A DNA stretch of 64,000 bases from Corbicula japonica (lineage: Eukaryota; Mollusca; Bivalvia; Venerida; Cyrenidae). A program made the translations under genes and the position numbers. The stretch lies in the NCBI GenBank assembly GCA_038501625.1, contig JAZAYU010000015.1:3680991-3744990 (forward strand), given 5' to 3'. Below are positions 36,230 through 48,497 of this stretch, piece by piece (within the stretch, counting starts at the first letter, position 1; each line of letters opens with the position of its first letter). The notes under the pieces were generated by a model that had not been told where the DNA came from, searched no databases, and saw only the letters and a program-made list of their open reading frames with translations.

Positions 36230-37187
36230 TAATTATGTTTGTCCACCTTCGAGAATAAAGAAGCCACTGCACTTGGTACCTGAATATTTATGATGCCACT
36301 CAGTCTAATAAATGTATGGGCATCGGCCTGTTGACAAAATTATTCCTTTACACCATGGGATCTGCTAAAAACTCATTAATATTGCAGGGGTACTAATTTT
36401 AGTGGAGTTTGTGGGTAGGAATTTTTAAACTTCAATAAAAATAGAGAATTGTTAATAAAAGTATTTTCATAAAAGTGGAAAGTGTGAATTTAATAGCCAT
36501 TTTACTGATAACTGGTACATGTACCACAAAATTTAATATGCAATCAGAGTGTCTGTTAACAATGTGCAAACACTGTAGAACCATATCAGTGGGCACATCT
36601 GTGCCATACTTATTTATAGTAAAGGGTCTGCTGCGGACCTGTAGGTGATTTGACATAACAATTTTTTAAAATGGTTGGAATTTGAACATAATCACAGCTG
36701 TTATTTTTTCCAATCTTTCACAATGACAACAAAGCGTGCATGCGTCTACTGTCGGAACAATTTAGATAGTGGTCTCCAGTGACCAAATTTTCTGGATAAT
36801 ATGTATAAGACAGGAGTCACTGGAGACAGAAATTACATCATATTGATTCGTGAGCGAAGCTTTCATCACACAGAGGTCAACCTGTAATATCTGCACAGTG
36901 ATTTTTGTCACGAAATCTGTCAACACGTTTTTTTTCCCAATATTTTGAAAATTTTCTTTGGAATTAATTTATTATGTAACTTCTATTTGACAGGTCTTTC
37001 AAATATATTTGGATATATATGGAAATTTGTTATAGCCTTTTTAACTTTACCTCCAGCATAACAATGTACAATCGAGAATTTTTAATCATTCAGTATGATT
37101 CATTTAATTTGCATCAAGTTGAGTAAGTTGAGCAAAAAAGTGTGTATGTTGGACTTCAAAAATTGTACCTTTTCCAATAATTCATTC
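36230..37187. other. Intronic stretch with a MITE relic
   Basis: A half hairpin remains at about 36562-36627 (GTGGGCACATCTGTGCCATA). Around 36763-36825 GTGGTCTCCAGTGACC and GTCACTGGAGAC form an inverted pair. No gene. Confidence 0.5.
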
Positions 37188-37356
37188 AATAACCCTTTAC
37201 AGTTTACAACTTTGCATCTGTGCAGTTTGATGAGGATCTACCATTCTCTCTTATATATTCATCAAGTTATTTCTGACCAGGAAGCAAATAGAATCTAATC
37301 AGATTGTTTGGATGTGCAGTCTGATCTGGATATACTCTTGCTGGTGGCATAAAGGA
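37188..37356 (-). mobile_element. Degenerate MITE
   Basis: Starts AATAACCCTTTACAG; both hairpins are strongly mutated, and the linker TTATTTCTGACCAGGAAGC is still readable. Confidence 0.6.
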
Positions 37357-37382
37357 CATTAAAAGTCAATTATCCCATTTAG

Positions 37383-37597
37383 CTAATCCATTCCTCCATA
37401 GATACACTTTAATTGCGAGAGCGAACAGTTTAGATTCAGATCAGCTGGCACATCCGTGTCGTCTGATCAGGATCTAAACTGTTTGCTTTTTGATTCATTA
37501 GGTTATTTCTGACCGAAATGCGACCAGTGCAGATCCTGATTAGACAGCACTGATGTGCCGGCTGGTCTGGATCTACACTGGTTGCACATGCGTCAGA
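37383..37597 (-). mobile_element. Double-hairpin MITE, 3' truncated
   Basis: Both hairpins are well kept, but it breaks off after GGTTGCACATGCGT without a right terminal repeat. Confidence 0.83.
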
Positions 37598-39868
37598 TAT
37601 CAGATAGCACTGTTGTTTCATATAATGTATCTGTTGCAAGCTGCCATTACGGGTATATAAGATTGTATTTAACTAAGCATTTTCCAATACTTCTGTACAT
37701 GTATTCCCCGTGGGTTCAAGTGGTTTCATCTTCAGCAAAAATCACAACAACATTGAGAAACGAAACTGTTAAATATCTCAATTTAGTAGAACATCCAGAG
37801 AGAGTTCAGTGGGGTTGCTCAAACCCTTTTTTGGGGAAGCAGTTTTTAATTTTCATGGAAATTTTGGCCCGAAAGTTTGAAATTATCTTGTTACTACCCA
37901 AGGACCAGCTCTATAAGACCAGCTCTTTATCAGTAACATTTAATTATCTGTATTCTTTGCTTGTATGATTCAGCCATCAGTGAAAATTCATGAAAGTTCA
38001 TTTTAGGTCATTGAAAAAATCTCTTAAACTTTGTCTGCCTTATATGCAGGAAATTTAGTGTCCGCTTAATTAAATCGCATTACGTTATTCAGTATTACTA
38101 ATAAATACAGCAGAAAATGCGGAGAACGTCTGTAGATAATTGATCGTACATGGAACGCATCTATATAATATTAGTATTGTGCCAATGTATGTCTCAGACC
38201 AAGATTAATTCCGCTCCATGACATGTCTGCTAATTCGGATCCTCTCATAAAACCAGACACATTGCTACTGTTACATCATTTTCATTGCTAGGAGTTCTAA
38301 ACATGGTATAAAGCCACCAAGTGCAGGTCATGTGAAGCGAATTTTAGATTTTCTTGCACCAAAGGTTCCATGTTCGCTGTCAAATACACAACATTGTTGG
38401 GGATGGATAAAAACTTGTACTGTTGTGTAGATATTGAGTTTTGCTTAGTCCAGGGCAAGGCAGTGTGGGTGGTAATATGCATTTCTGTTTCTATGAATAG
38501 GCTTAATCAAACACAGTCTGCGATATTTTCATCTTTTTCATGTTCAGTTGCTTTCAAATGTTCTTTTTCATCTTGTTAACTTTTTACTTCATGAATAAAA
38601 CTTTTATCACATATTCAGCAGAGATAGCCAGCATAATTATAAGGTCTAAAAATCGTCGGACCTGTATAGATCCAGATATGTATAGATCTCAGTTGGCACA
38701 GATTTGCTAGCTGATCTGGATCTACACTGTTCACATACAAGATTTACTTGCAGAAAAATATTCTACTTAATATGTGCTTAAAGGTCAAAATTTTTTTATA
38801 AACAGTGTATTATGTTCTGATTTATAATTAGTAATGCAGCTGTTTGTTGATAGTGTACCAATGATTTATTGTTAGGAGGGGTCTTCTGAAGTGTTATGTC
38901 TGTGAGTTGCAAATTAATTTCTGCATCAGGGTCATTGTGCACAACGATATTCAATTGAGATGATACATTTGTAGTAAACTTTTGCAGAGATTGGAAAATG
39001 CAGGTCAATTACCGGGTAGGTAATTACGTAATTGTTAGAATTCCAGCAGAAATCTGTTCTATAAAACTAACTTTCTGCCAGTTTTGTCAGGTGTGATCTG
39101 CAAGGTTTGTTTTCCTTCTTTACAGTAGGGTTAGTTTATGGGGGCCGTCCCCTCAGAAAATTTCGTTAAAATCATACAGTTTTCCCCCAAAAGTAGCTTT
39201 ACATCAGGTTTTCTTTTTCCGCTTCAGAGAAAAAAAACGCACTAATTTCCCCAATTTAAAAGGGCACGTTCCTCAGGCAGTGAAAATAAGCACCGATGTC
39301 ATCTGCGTGTAATTTATTTAACGAAACTTTGATAAGTCTTTGGCTTACAGCTTACAGATAAATGCAACCACCTAAGCATTCAACAATAAGAAACTGCATA
39401 GGTTGGTGTCATTCAATTTTGCCGGCATCAAATTTTGGGCGGAAGGAACAAATGATAGTTTCATGCCGGCATAAATCCGAGCATTTGTATATTCGCATAA
39501 CATTGACTATTTACTAGTTTGATTTCCCTGGGTTTGATTTCTCTCACTTTCCCTAATTTGAAATGTGAGAAAATTAAATCCCTGCGAAAATATTAGATGA
39601 TAAGTAATTCAGATCCAATACATCTGCCCTGTTGGTGTACTACTGCTAAAATGAACATTTGACAATAATGCCAAGAATGGAAAGCAGCTGAGCAAACAAA
39701 TTATGTTCTTCGTATTTCCAACAGGATAAAGACGGCCAATACTGTCAGACAAGATGCTATTGTTGAAATGACAAGAACTTACGCTAGTCGATTCCGGAAG
39801 AATTTTATCAGCCGATCTGTTCTTGATAAAAGTAAAGAAATTGCAGCTGACCAACAGGATAAAGTAGT
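37598..39868. other. Intronic stretch with one MITE relic
   Basis: A relic at about 38659-38742 keeps GCTGATCTGGATCTACACTG. Open frames around 37555-37968 and 38297-38579 have no support. Confidence 0.5.
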
Positions 39869-40110
39869 TTAACCTTTACTCTATGGATATTGCCTAGATC
39901 TCCGTGTATAAACCAGTGTAAATCCAGATCAGTCAGCCAATCAATGCAATCTGATCAGAATCTTCATTGTTACTTTTTAGATTTATTCTATTTAGTCTGA
40001 TGAAGTAGAGACTGAGTCCTAACAGATATTATGCAGGCTGAGCTGGATGTATAACGTTTGCACACTTGCACACGAATCCATATCTATATATCCAGGTGGT
40101 AAAGAGTTAG
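39869..40110 (-). mobile_element. Degenerate double-hairpin MITE
   Basis: TTAACCTTTACTC start and GTAAAGAGTTAG end. The first hairpin is recognisable (CCAGTGTAAATCCAGATCAG); the second is nearly gone. Confidence 0.7.
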
Positions 40111-40720
40111 GCAGCTGATTAAGGGGGTAACAAAAACTACCCTGATTGATATTGAAGCACAAGGACCTTAATTTTTATTTCTATCAGAAAATATTCATCT
40201 ACTACATACATGGCGTTTTATCCATGTGTCAACATTGTAGCTGGAAAATTCTTATAACGGAATAGTGGGTTGAGTAAGATTCAATGATTGCATTGCATTT
40301 CTTGTGTTTTTTTGTGTATGCATACAGTGGAAAATGTCTTATATGGATATTTTATGATAGAAATACAGGTTCCTGTGGTTGAAGTGTCAAATGATAATAC
40401 ATTGTCAGACTTGCTGGCAACTGGAACTTGGAAGTATTGTGGAAATATGCCTGCGAGGAAATTGCGATCACTGTAAATTTGCTGTTGCTGTCATTTCTAA
40501 CCTTAAAACAACTTCACTTATGAATATTTAAATGAGGATATCTGTCTAGTCATTTTGGTTAACGACTTAATTAGAATAATTGGAGGTTAACTGTCCATTT
40601 GCATCTGCATCTCAACTCGTCATATAATAGATGGCTGGTCATTGAATCCGTAATCTGCATTAAATTCCGAATTTTAGATTTCTGACTTACTATGTCTTAC
40701 AGTATCTATCTCATATAAAT
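40111..40720. other. Intronic spacer without recognised features
   Basis: Nothing supportable seen. Confidence 0.5.
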
Positions 40721-40799
40721 GGAAGTGTCTTCAGGTCCAGACCTCTAGACTTTTGGTCAAATGGTCTAGAGGTCTGGACTTGAACCTGGCGACACTTCC
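40721..40799. repeat. Strong 79-bp palindrome
   Basis: GTCCAGACCTCTAGAC and GTCTAGAGGTCTGGAC are perfect complements around a TTTTGGTCAAATG loop; the outer GGAAGTGTC and GACACTTCC also pair. Probably a foldback element, or an old hairpin MITE of a third type. Confidence 0.85.
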
Positions 40800-40878
40800 A
40801 ACATAAATATATTTTCTGCAATACAACTGTATTTGCATTACATATGGAATGCTCCCATAGAATTCTTACAAAATGAAC

Positions 40879-40972
40879 TTAACTTTTTCCTCCATTAACA
40901 CACTGTTATTGCTGGGCGAACATTGTAGATCCAGATCAGCCAGCACATTGTGCAATGCACTTCCAAGTGCGA
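40879..40972 (-). mobile_element. 5' part of a MITE
   Basis: TTAACTTTTTCCTCCATTAA start, then GCGAACATTGTAGATCCAGA; truncated in the first hairpin. Confidence 0.75.
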
Positions 40973-41066
40973 ACAGTTTTGAATTTTATTTTCCTTCAAT
41001 CAGAGTCTGGTTAGATTATAGTGCTGTTAGGTTATGGTGCTTCTTTTATCACATACCGTAAAACTC

Positions 41067-41310
41067 CTAACCCTAATTCCTCCATGAAACGCCTTTATTG
41101 CTTGGCCGAACAGTTTAGATCCAGATCAGCCGGAACATCCGTGCTATCTGATCAGGATCTAAACTGCTCGCTCTATGATTTGTTTGGTTATATAATGACC
41201 AAAATGCGACCAGTGAAGATCCTGATCAGACGGCACGGATGTGCCGGCTGATCTGGATCTACACTAGTCGCACATGCATAAAAATGTGTATATATGGAGG
41301 AAAGGATTAA
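41067..41310 (-). mobile_element. Double-hairpin MITE
   Basis: Well-preserved hairpins; the left end is CTAACCCTAATTCCTCC with mutated TTAA, the right end GGAGGAAAGGATTAA. Confidence 0.88.
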
Positions 41311-41794
41311 CACAATATAAATGCCTCAGCTCCATCAAAACTGAATAATATCTTCATCATGTCTGTTGTTTTAATGGGCAGAATCTGAACAAATACCTTA
41401 AAAATTCCAACTGTGAACAGTTTATTCCCATTATGGTAAGTGAAAAATAAACATTTAAGATTCTGATAGGCATGTTTTATGAGAAAAGATGCGGGGTTGG
41501 CACTTGATACATGTATATTTGAACAGAGGAAAAAGCGATTGAATTTATCTCCGAGCACAAATGGAATTGGTAATGCTACCTGCTTTTTGTAATGGAGGCT
41601 GCCTGTTACATGAACCAAACAAACAAAATTCAACAAATGATATCGAATACTGTTGAGGCTTTGTGCCCTTACTCTAGTCGGTGTCGGCTCCGATTAGTTT
41701 TAATTGTTTGTTTATCAATACCTAATGTTGAATAAATCAATGACAGACTGCTTAGTCAGAGATCAGTCTGTGCACACAGCCATTGAAGTTTTAC
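41311..41794. other. Intronic spacer
   Basis: A minus-strand open frame of 109 codons (41307-41636) starts near here but has no recognisable motif and partly overlaps the MITE; regarded as chance. Confidence 0.5.
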
Positions 41795-43040
41795 AACAGC
41801 AAAAAGTGTATGTCCAGATCATATGGCAGGGATGTGCCAGCTGATCTGGATTTACACTGTCCGCTGAATAACAGCCATATCCTATGGATTTACACTGTCC
41901 GCTGAATAACAGCCATATCCTACAGATTTACACTGTCCGCTGAATAACAGCCATATCCTACAGATTTACACTGTCCGCTGAATAACAGCCATATCCTACG
42001 GATTTACACTGTCCGCTGAATAACAGCCATATCCTACGGATTTACACTGTCCGCTGAATAACAGCCATATCCTACGGATTTACACTGTCCGCTGAATAAC
42101 AGCCATATCCTACGGATTTACACTGTCCGCTGAATAACAGCCATATCCTACGGATTTACACTGTCCGCTGAATAACAGCCATATCCTACGGATTTACACT
42201 GTCCGCTGAATAACAGCCATATCCTACGGATTTACACTGTCCGCTGAATAACAGCCATATCCTACGGATCTACACTGTCCGCTGAATAACAGCCATATCC
42301 TACGGATCTACACTGTCCGCTGAATAACAGCCATATCCTACGGATTTACACTGTCCGCTGAATAACAGCCATATCCTACGGATTTACACTGTCCGCTGAA
42401 TAACAGCCATATCCTACGGATTTACACTGTCCGCTGAATAACAGCCATATCCTACGGATTTACACTGTCCGCTGAATAACAGCCATATCCTACGGATTTA
42501 CACTGTCCGCTGAATAACAGCCATATCCTACGGATCTACACTGTCCGCTGAATAACAGCCATATCCTACGGATTTACACTGTCCGCTGAATAACAGCCAT
42601 ATCCTACGGATTTACACTGTCCGCTGAATAACAGCCATATCCTACGGATCTACACTGTCCGCTGAATAACAGCCATATCCTACGGATCTACACTGTCCGC
42701 TGAATAACAGCCATATCCTACGGATTTACACTGTCCGCTGAATAACAGCCATATCCTACGGATCTACACTGTCCGCTGAATAACAGCCATATCCTACGGA
42801 TCTACACTGTCCGCTGAATAACAGCCATATCCTACGGATTTACACTGTCCGCTGAATAACAGCCATATCCTATGGATTTACACTGTCCGCTGAATAACAG
42901 CCATATCCTACGGATTTACACTGTCCGCTGAATAACAGCCATATCCTATGGATTTACACTGTCCGCTGAATAACAGCCATATCCTACGGATTTACACTGT
43001 CCGCTGAATAACAGCCATATCCTATGGAGTAAAGGGTTAA
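41795..43040 (+). mobile_element. MITE expanded by an internal 38-bp satellite
   Basis: Part of a second hairpin (GCAGGGATGTGCCAGCTGAT then CTGGATTTACACTGTCCGC) leads into the array; after the last unit the normal terminus GGAGTAAAGGGTTAA (TTAA 43037-43040) follows. The array is therefore inside a MITE end. Confidence 0.85.
41848..43025 (+). repeat. 38-bp tandem array, 31 units
   Basis: The unit GGATTTACACTGTCCGCTGA-ATAACAGCCATATCCTAC/T repeats in exact register: the first GGA is at 41848 and the flanking one at 43026, exactly 31 x 38 bp. Variation is almost confined to two sites (GGATTT/GGATCT, CTACGG/CTATGG), with CAGATT in two early units. Confidence 0.97.
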
Positions 43041-44226
43041 CTCTGAATTTTGATTTCATCTGCAAGGTTGAACCACAGAAAATATAAACCTGCAGATTTA
43101 TAAGGATGTGTCCACCCAAAAATGAACATAAGGCAGGGATGTGCCAGCTGATCTGGATCTACACTGGTCTCACACCAGAATCATAACAAACTGAGATGAT
43201 TAGGATTAGTAAAATTCAATGTTTTCTACCAGGGCTGTTTTTCACTGCCAGGGCAAGGGGACCACACCCTACAATTTGAAGTTATCTAGGATCATTTTGC
43301 CTCAAAAGGGAAATGAAAAAAAACCCAGATATAAAGTAAGTTTGTAGGAAACAAAGGCATGATTTAAAACAAAAATTGAGAGGGGAAGGCAACTATAAAT
43401 GGCCCATACTCAAGAAGGGATAAAAACCTTGTCTAATGATGTTTTTTTCCAAGAGATATGCCCTTTTTGTAACTGAGAAAATTGTAGGTAATAAATTACA
43501 GGTAATTATCTTAACTTCTAAATGTATTTGTTGACAATTACTGTCTAATTTACCAGTGGGAACCTCTTTAGAAGCCATAGAACTAGAAAACAATGAAAAA
43601 AACATTAAGTTTATTGCAATTTTTTCCCAACTGTACTATGATCAATATGTATTCAGTGAAAGCTGTAGGAGGGGTCTTAGAAATCTGTCTTCATCCACTT
43701 TAACCAAATCAAAGTCTTGTCACGCATACAACTGCTTTATTAAATGCTCTGTTTATAAATTTGCAAGCGGTGAACTTTTCAAAATTATCAATACGTCTGT
43801 TAAAGCACGATCGATAATCAGTGACATTAAAACGCGGAATTTTTTTTTCATTGCTACGGATGAAAATTGATTGAAAAGCTGGTTACTGAAAAACGGCTTA
43901 AGCCAACTGATTTTCTTAGAAATCTCCCAGCATCCCACTTTGCCACTCCCCGGTTTCATTATTGTCTTGTAAGTATTTAGAAATCGGAATTTCTCTGATA
44001 AAGTAAGAAACTCGGTGTGACATTATTTGTCATATTATTTTAATGTTATCTCGAGGTTGGATTGATTGCCTTAGAGAAATAATTACAGAAAAGTACAACA
44101 AAAATGATTTTCTAGGTTGTTTTTTTTCTATGTTCATAAACAACATAGGGTGGAGAGAGAGTAATTTCTGTGTGATATTTTTTGTTTCATGTTTTAAATT
44201 AATGGGGTCTTTTTTTAAGCAGAAGC
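43041..44226. other. Intronic spacer with a MITE fragment
   Basis: The fragment at about 43128-43178 repeats GGCAGGGATGTGCCAGCTGA, as in the element just upstream. The open frame at 43556-43870 has no motif or homology I can recognise. Confidence 0.5.
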
Positions 44227-44442
44227 TTAAACCCTTTCCTGTTTAGACACACCTTTATTGCTAGGGCGAACAGTTTAGATCCAGATCAGCCGGCACATCT
44301 GTGCCGTCTGATCTGGATCTAAACTGTTCGCTTTTTAATTCATTAGGTTATTTCTGACCAAAATGCCATCCGTGCCGTCTGATCAGGATCTACACTGGTC
44401 GCACATGCGTAAAAATGCGTATATATCCAGGAAAGTGTTAAA
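44227..44442 (-). mobile_element. Double-hairpin MITE, second hairpin halved
   Basis: The first hairpin is close to perfect (GCGAACAGTTTAG...CTAAACTGTTCGC); a deletion after GACCAAAATGC removes the left arm of the second. It has TTAA at both ends. Confidence 0.88.
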
Positions 44443-44802
44443 CAATAAAGTCGGGCAATGCATATGCATTACAATTTACTGAAAGGATAAAGAAACACAG
44501 AGTACACATTTAAGATAATTCTTGATTTTCCTCGTTGAACGCTTTCCCCGTGAGACATCGTAACAAAATCCCATTATGTGAAATTTGATAGAGAACCATT
44601 TGTACTGTAACATAGAGTTTCTTTGCAGATTTTCATTGTTTTTGATCAATGCCTCGCAAGATTTTGCAAAAAAATGTCATTGTACGTGAAACATATTTTT
44701 AAACACAACAACATATTAATAAATGTGCATTTTACAATTGGAGTTATAATGGCTTTTCCCTGAAAATGGTAAATCATGAAATTGAACAGAAAACTCCCTG
44801 CA

Positions 44803-45044
44803 TTAAGCCTTTACTGAACAGATACAACTTTATTTTGTGGGCAGATAGTGTAGATCCAGATCAGCTGACCCATCTGTGCCATCTGATCAGGATCTACACT
44901 CTTGACTGTTACATTCATGGGGTCATTTCAGACAGTTTTGCCACCAGTGTAGATCCAGATCAGATGGCATGGTTGTGATGGCTGATCTGGATTTTCACTG
45001 GTCACACAGGCATTAAAATGCATATATATGGAGTATAGGGTTAA
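44803..45044 (-). mobile_element. Double-hairpin MITE
   Basis: TTAAGCCTTTACTG start and GGAGTATAGGGTTAA end, with diverged hairpins. Confidence 0.85.
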
Positions 45045-45507
45045 CATCTGAGGCCCTGACTCAATAGACTCTGGGCTGCATACGTTACTGTAATGCTTAT
45101 TTTGGCATTAAATTTGGGTTCTAATATTTGTGCAGTGATAAAGGTAAAAAAAGTATATAAAATAAACTTCTAAAAACAGTCGTGAAATAGTAGAATAGTA
45201 CAGTAGATAAGTTATTCTGATTTTGAAAACATGCACTATTGTTCAGGGCTTTTTTACCCTCTATAGCAGGGTACGAGGAAAAATCATGCTATTTTCCCCA
45301 AAATTACAGGGCATGGGCCCATTCCCCTGGCAGTAAAAAAAGTCCTGTTGTCAAATAATTTGAGTTTATGCCATAAGCTTATGGCTTTAAATGAGTTCAA
45401 AAAACATCACCCTCAGTTGACAATTGAAGTTACCATGCTGTGAATTGGGCACACGGATCTACAAAAAATAGACGATTAACAAATCTGTAATGTAGACTGA
45501 CTGAAAT
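45045..45507. other. Intronic spacer without recognised features
   Basis: Nothing supportable seen. Confidence 0.5.
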
Positions 45508-46570
45508 TATGTCTCCCACCACGTAGTGGTGTGGGAGACATTTTGATTTGCTCCTGTCTGTCCGTCTGTCTGTCCGTCTGTCCGTCTGTCTGTCACACTT
45601 GTCCGCTCTCTAAGTCAAACAGTTTTCAATGGATCATCACCAAACTTCATCAAAATGTTAGTGGCCATAATATCTCGATCAAGTTCGATAACCAGCCATA
45701 TTGCCCAAGGAATCTCAGAATTATGGCCCTTGAATTATCAAAAATAAGTTGTTTGAGGCTTGTCCACTCTGTAACTTGAACAGTTATCATCTGATCTTCA
45801 CCATACTTTATGAAAATGTTTGTGGCCATAATATCTCGGCCAAGTTCGATAACCAGCCGTATTGCCCCAGTCATGTCGGATTTATGGCCCTTGAATTATC
45901 CAAAATTGGCTGTTTAAGCCTTGTCTGCTATGTAACTGAAATATTCATCAACTGATTTTCAATAAACATTATGATAATGTGTGTGGCCTTAATATCTTGG
46001 CCAAGTTCGAAAACCAGCCACTTTGCACCAGGCATATCAGATTTATGGCCCTTTGATTTATCCGAAATTAGCCTTTTAAACATGTCACTAACCTGGTTCA
46101 TCTCATGATTTGGTTCTTCTCTCATTTTCTGCTATTTTTATTATTTGATGTTCACCAAATGCTATAATTATCTGTGTAATAAAAAAACAGCCGCTTTGAC
46201 CCCGGCACATAACACTTATGGCCCATTTATTTATTTACAATTGGCCTTGATAGCCTTGTACACTCACTCTCATGGTCTTTTTTCAGTGCATCTTCACTGA
46301 TATATCAAAATGTTAATGACAACAAGTTTGACAACCAGCCACATTGACACTGGCACTTCAGGATTATGGCCCATCAGAAATTGAAACTTATGTTTTTCCT
46401 GATCCTCCAAAAATTTGTGACATTGTTTATGACTAATATTGCACAGAACTTCCGTATGCCCTTTTAATAAATTGCCATCTTTATATTCACTTCACCAATT
46501 TTATCCTGTGCATCATCAAAGATGATGCCTTTGTGGGAGACATGTGCTTTTCCCAAAAGCAGTTCTAGTT
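45508..46570 (+). mobile_element. Pearl-like/HINE-type element, family 3
   Basis: Head hairpin TGTCTCCCACCAC-GTA-GTGGTGTGGGAGACA (45510-45540), a GTCTGTCC-type microsatellite (45558-45594), several diverged units of about 150 bp with CCAAGTTCGATAACCAGCC and ATTTATGGCCCTTGAATTAT, and a 3' end with a TGCTTTT-CCC-AAAAGCA hairpin followed by GTTCTAGTT. The last units are strongly decayed. Confidence 0.75.
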
Positions 46571-47140
46571 TACTCTGCAAAAATAAATGTTTGTTTCTAA
46601 TGTAAGAATAGCTCTAAATGTTGATGAGCTGCAAACATGTTGGCAAAGCTTCGATTGTCATTCACGACAAATAAGTGAGAACACCACAAATACAGAAGTA
46701 CATTCACCCCTCAATGTGTAAAATGCTTAAAATCGGACAATAAAAGTATAGTGCATTGGTCTTCTTGTTGTATTGTCTGGAGAGATATTAATTACAAGTA
46801 CACCATTCACAACTTGTCATGACGCAAACAGTCGTCACCACCTAATAAAATCACTATGATATGATAATGCAGTATTGACCTATTACTTTGAAAACTTTAT
46901 CTGCAAATTACATTTTTGTCATGATAACAGATAAAAGTGCCATGCTGTTTTGTTAATTCATGATTTTTGTTGTTGTGATTATATTTCGAGAACATTGATT
47001 TCCTATAAGTGTATGGAAATGTGCAGAATAGAGAATGATGGGTAATGGAGGACGGTGATCATTTATTCACAGACAATGGCAGCTGATCCATGAGACGGTT
47101 AATCAAACTCAAACGATATACATTACACAATGCCATGTTA
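46571..47140. other. Intronic spacer without recognised features
   Basis: Nothing supportable seen. Confidence 0.5.
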
Positions 47141-47406
47141 AATGCTTCACTCCATATAGCATTTAAATGCCTGTGCGACCAGTGTAGATCCAGATCAGCC
47201 AGCACATCAATGCAATCTGATATGGATCTGCACTGGTCACTTCTTGGTAAAAAATAACCTAATGAATCTAAAAGCAAACAGTGCAGATCCTGATCAGATG
47301 GCACAGAAGCAGGCTGACAGATCCTGATCAGATGGCACAGAAGCTGGCTGGAATGGATCCACACTGTTGGCCAACACAATAAAGATGTTTTCTACGGAGT
47401 AGTTAA
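47141..47406 (+). mobile_element. Double-hairpin MITE with a 34-bp internal duplication
   Basis: The first hairpin and linker are intact. In the second, a 34-bp piece beginning AGATCCTGATCAGATGGCAC is tandemly doubled (47285 and 47319). It ends GGAGTAGTTAA. Confidence 0.85.
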
Positions 47407-47407
47407 T

Positions 47408-47670
47408 ACTTTGCTGCATGGGGCAGCTTTAATACCACAGGGGAACAGTGTAGATCTAGATCAGGTGACATATGGGGTAGCTTTAATACCACAGGGGAAC
47501 AGTGTAGATCTAGATCAGGTGACATTTATGTGCAGTCTGTACAAGATCTACACTGTACTTATAGATTAATGAGGGTTTTCTGATTTAGAAGTAAATAGTA
47601 TAGATCCAGATCAATTGGCATAGATGTAAGCACATGTGATAAAACCCACATTCATGGCGTAAAGGGTTAC
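47408..47670. mobile_element. Degenerate MITE with a 54-bp internal duplication
   Basis: AGCTTTAATACCACAGGGGA through CAGTGTAGATCTAGATCAGG occurs twice, 54 bp apart (47425 and 47479). The terminus GTAAAGGGTTAC is near 47669. Confidence 0.8.
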
Positions 47671-48311
47671 ACAGATGTTAGCACAACTTGTATGAGATGA
47701 AACCCATATACGGTATATGGAATAATTGGTTAATTGGCAGAAACGTGTAATACATGTATGTGTTTCATTTTTCCAGCATAATATATTGTCACCTTAATGC
47801 AAAAACGGTATAAGTACCATATAACTCGTGTGTGCAATGGTTCCACCATGAAAACAGTGAACAGAATTAGTCATCTTTGCATTCTCACCTTTTCGGAAAT
47901 TATCTGTAATTCACTGGAAATTATAAAATAAAAAAGTCTAAATCATCATCAATTTTTTCAGATTTATTTTACATTTATAATTTTATGACAAAAATACCCA
48001 ACTGTTATAATTATGTTGGCTTTTAAGTGGCATAACTAGAAAGATTTTTTTTTAACAATGACAAAACAAGGTATTAAATTGGTTCAGAAGCATGTTTTGT
48101 ATTTTATATTGTTAATCTAGTTTTGCATTCATCATTTTGCAAACTCTGAGGGAAGTGACTTGGTTTTTCTCTGTCTAGTAACATCACTGTCATTGGCTTC
48201 TGTAAAAATTAAATTCTCAAAATTTATGCGAGTATCACAGGTCATCTGTGTAACACCATCTTGATCTTATTTTCAATAATAACTTGCTTTTGATTTAATC
48301 AGAACACCTTT
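47671..48311. other. Intronic spacer without recognised features
   Basis: Nothing supportable seen. Confidence 0.5.
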
Positions 48312-48437
48312 GTTGTATGATCAGGATCTACACTGTAACTGTTCTAAAATATATCTAGAAGCGAACATTTTAGATCCTGATCAGATGTCATCAATGTTCA
48401 GGATGATCTGGATCTACACTCAATGGGATAAGAGCCA
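48312..48437. mobile_element. MITE fragment
   Basis: Second-hairpin text GCGAACATTTTAGATCCTGA and GGATGATCTGGATCTACACT; termini lost. Confidence 0.7.
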
Positions 48438-48497
48438 GGTAATCTTAAGATTGAGAGAGGATTTCACATTTTCAGACATTTTGAGTGAAGCATATAA

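Noticed and set aside
41307..41636. 109-codon minus-strand frame
   Set aside because: Overlaps the end of a MITE and shows no recognisable domain.
43556..43870. 104-codon plus-strand frame
   Set aside because: No motif, splice or composition support; its 5' region is also open on the other strand.
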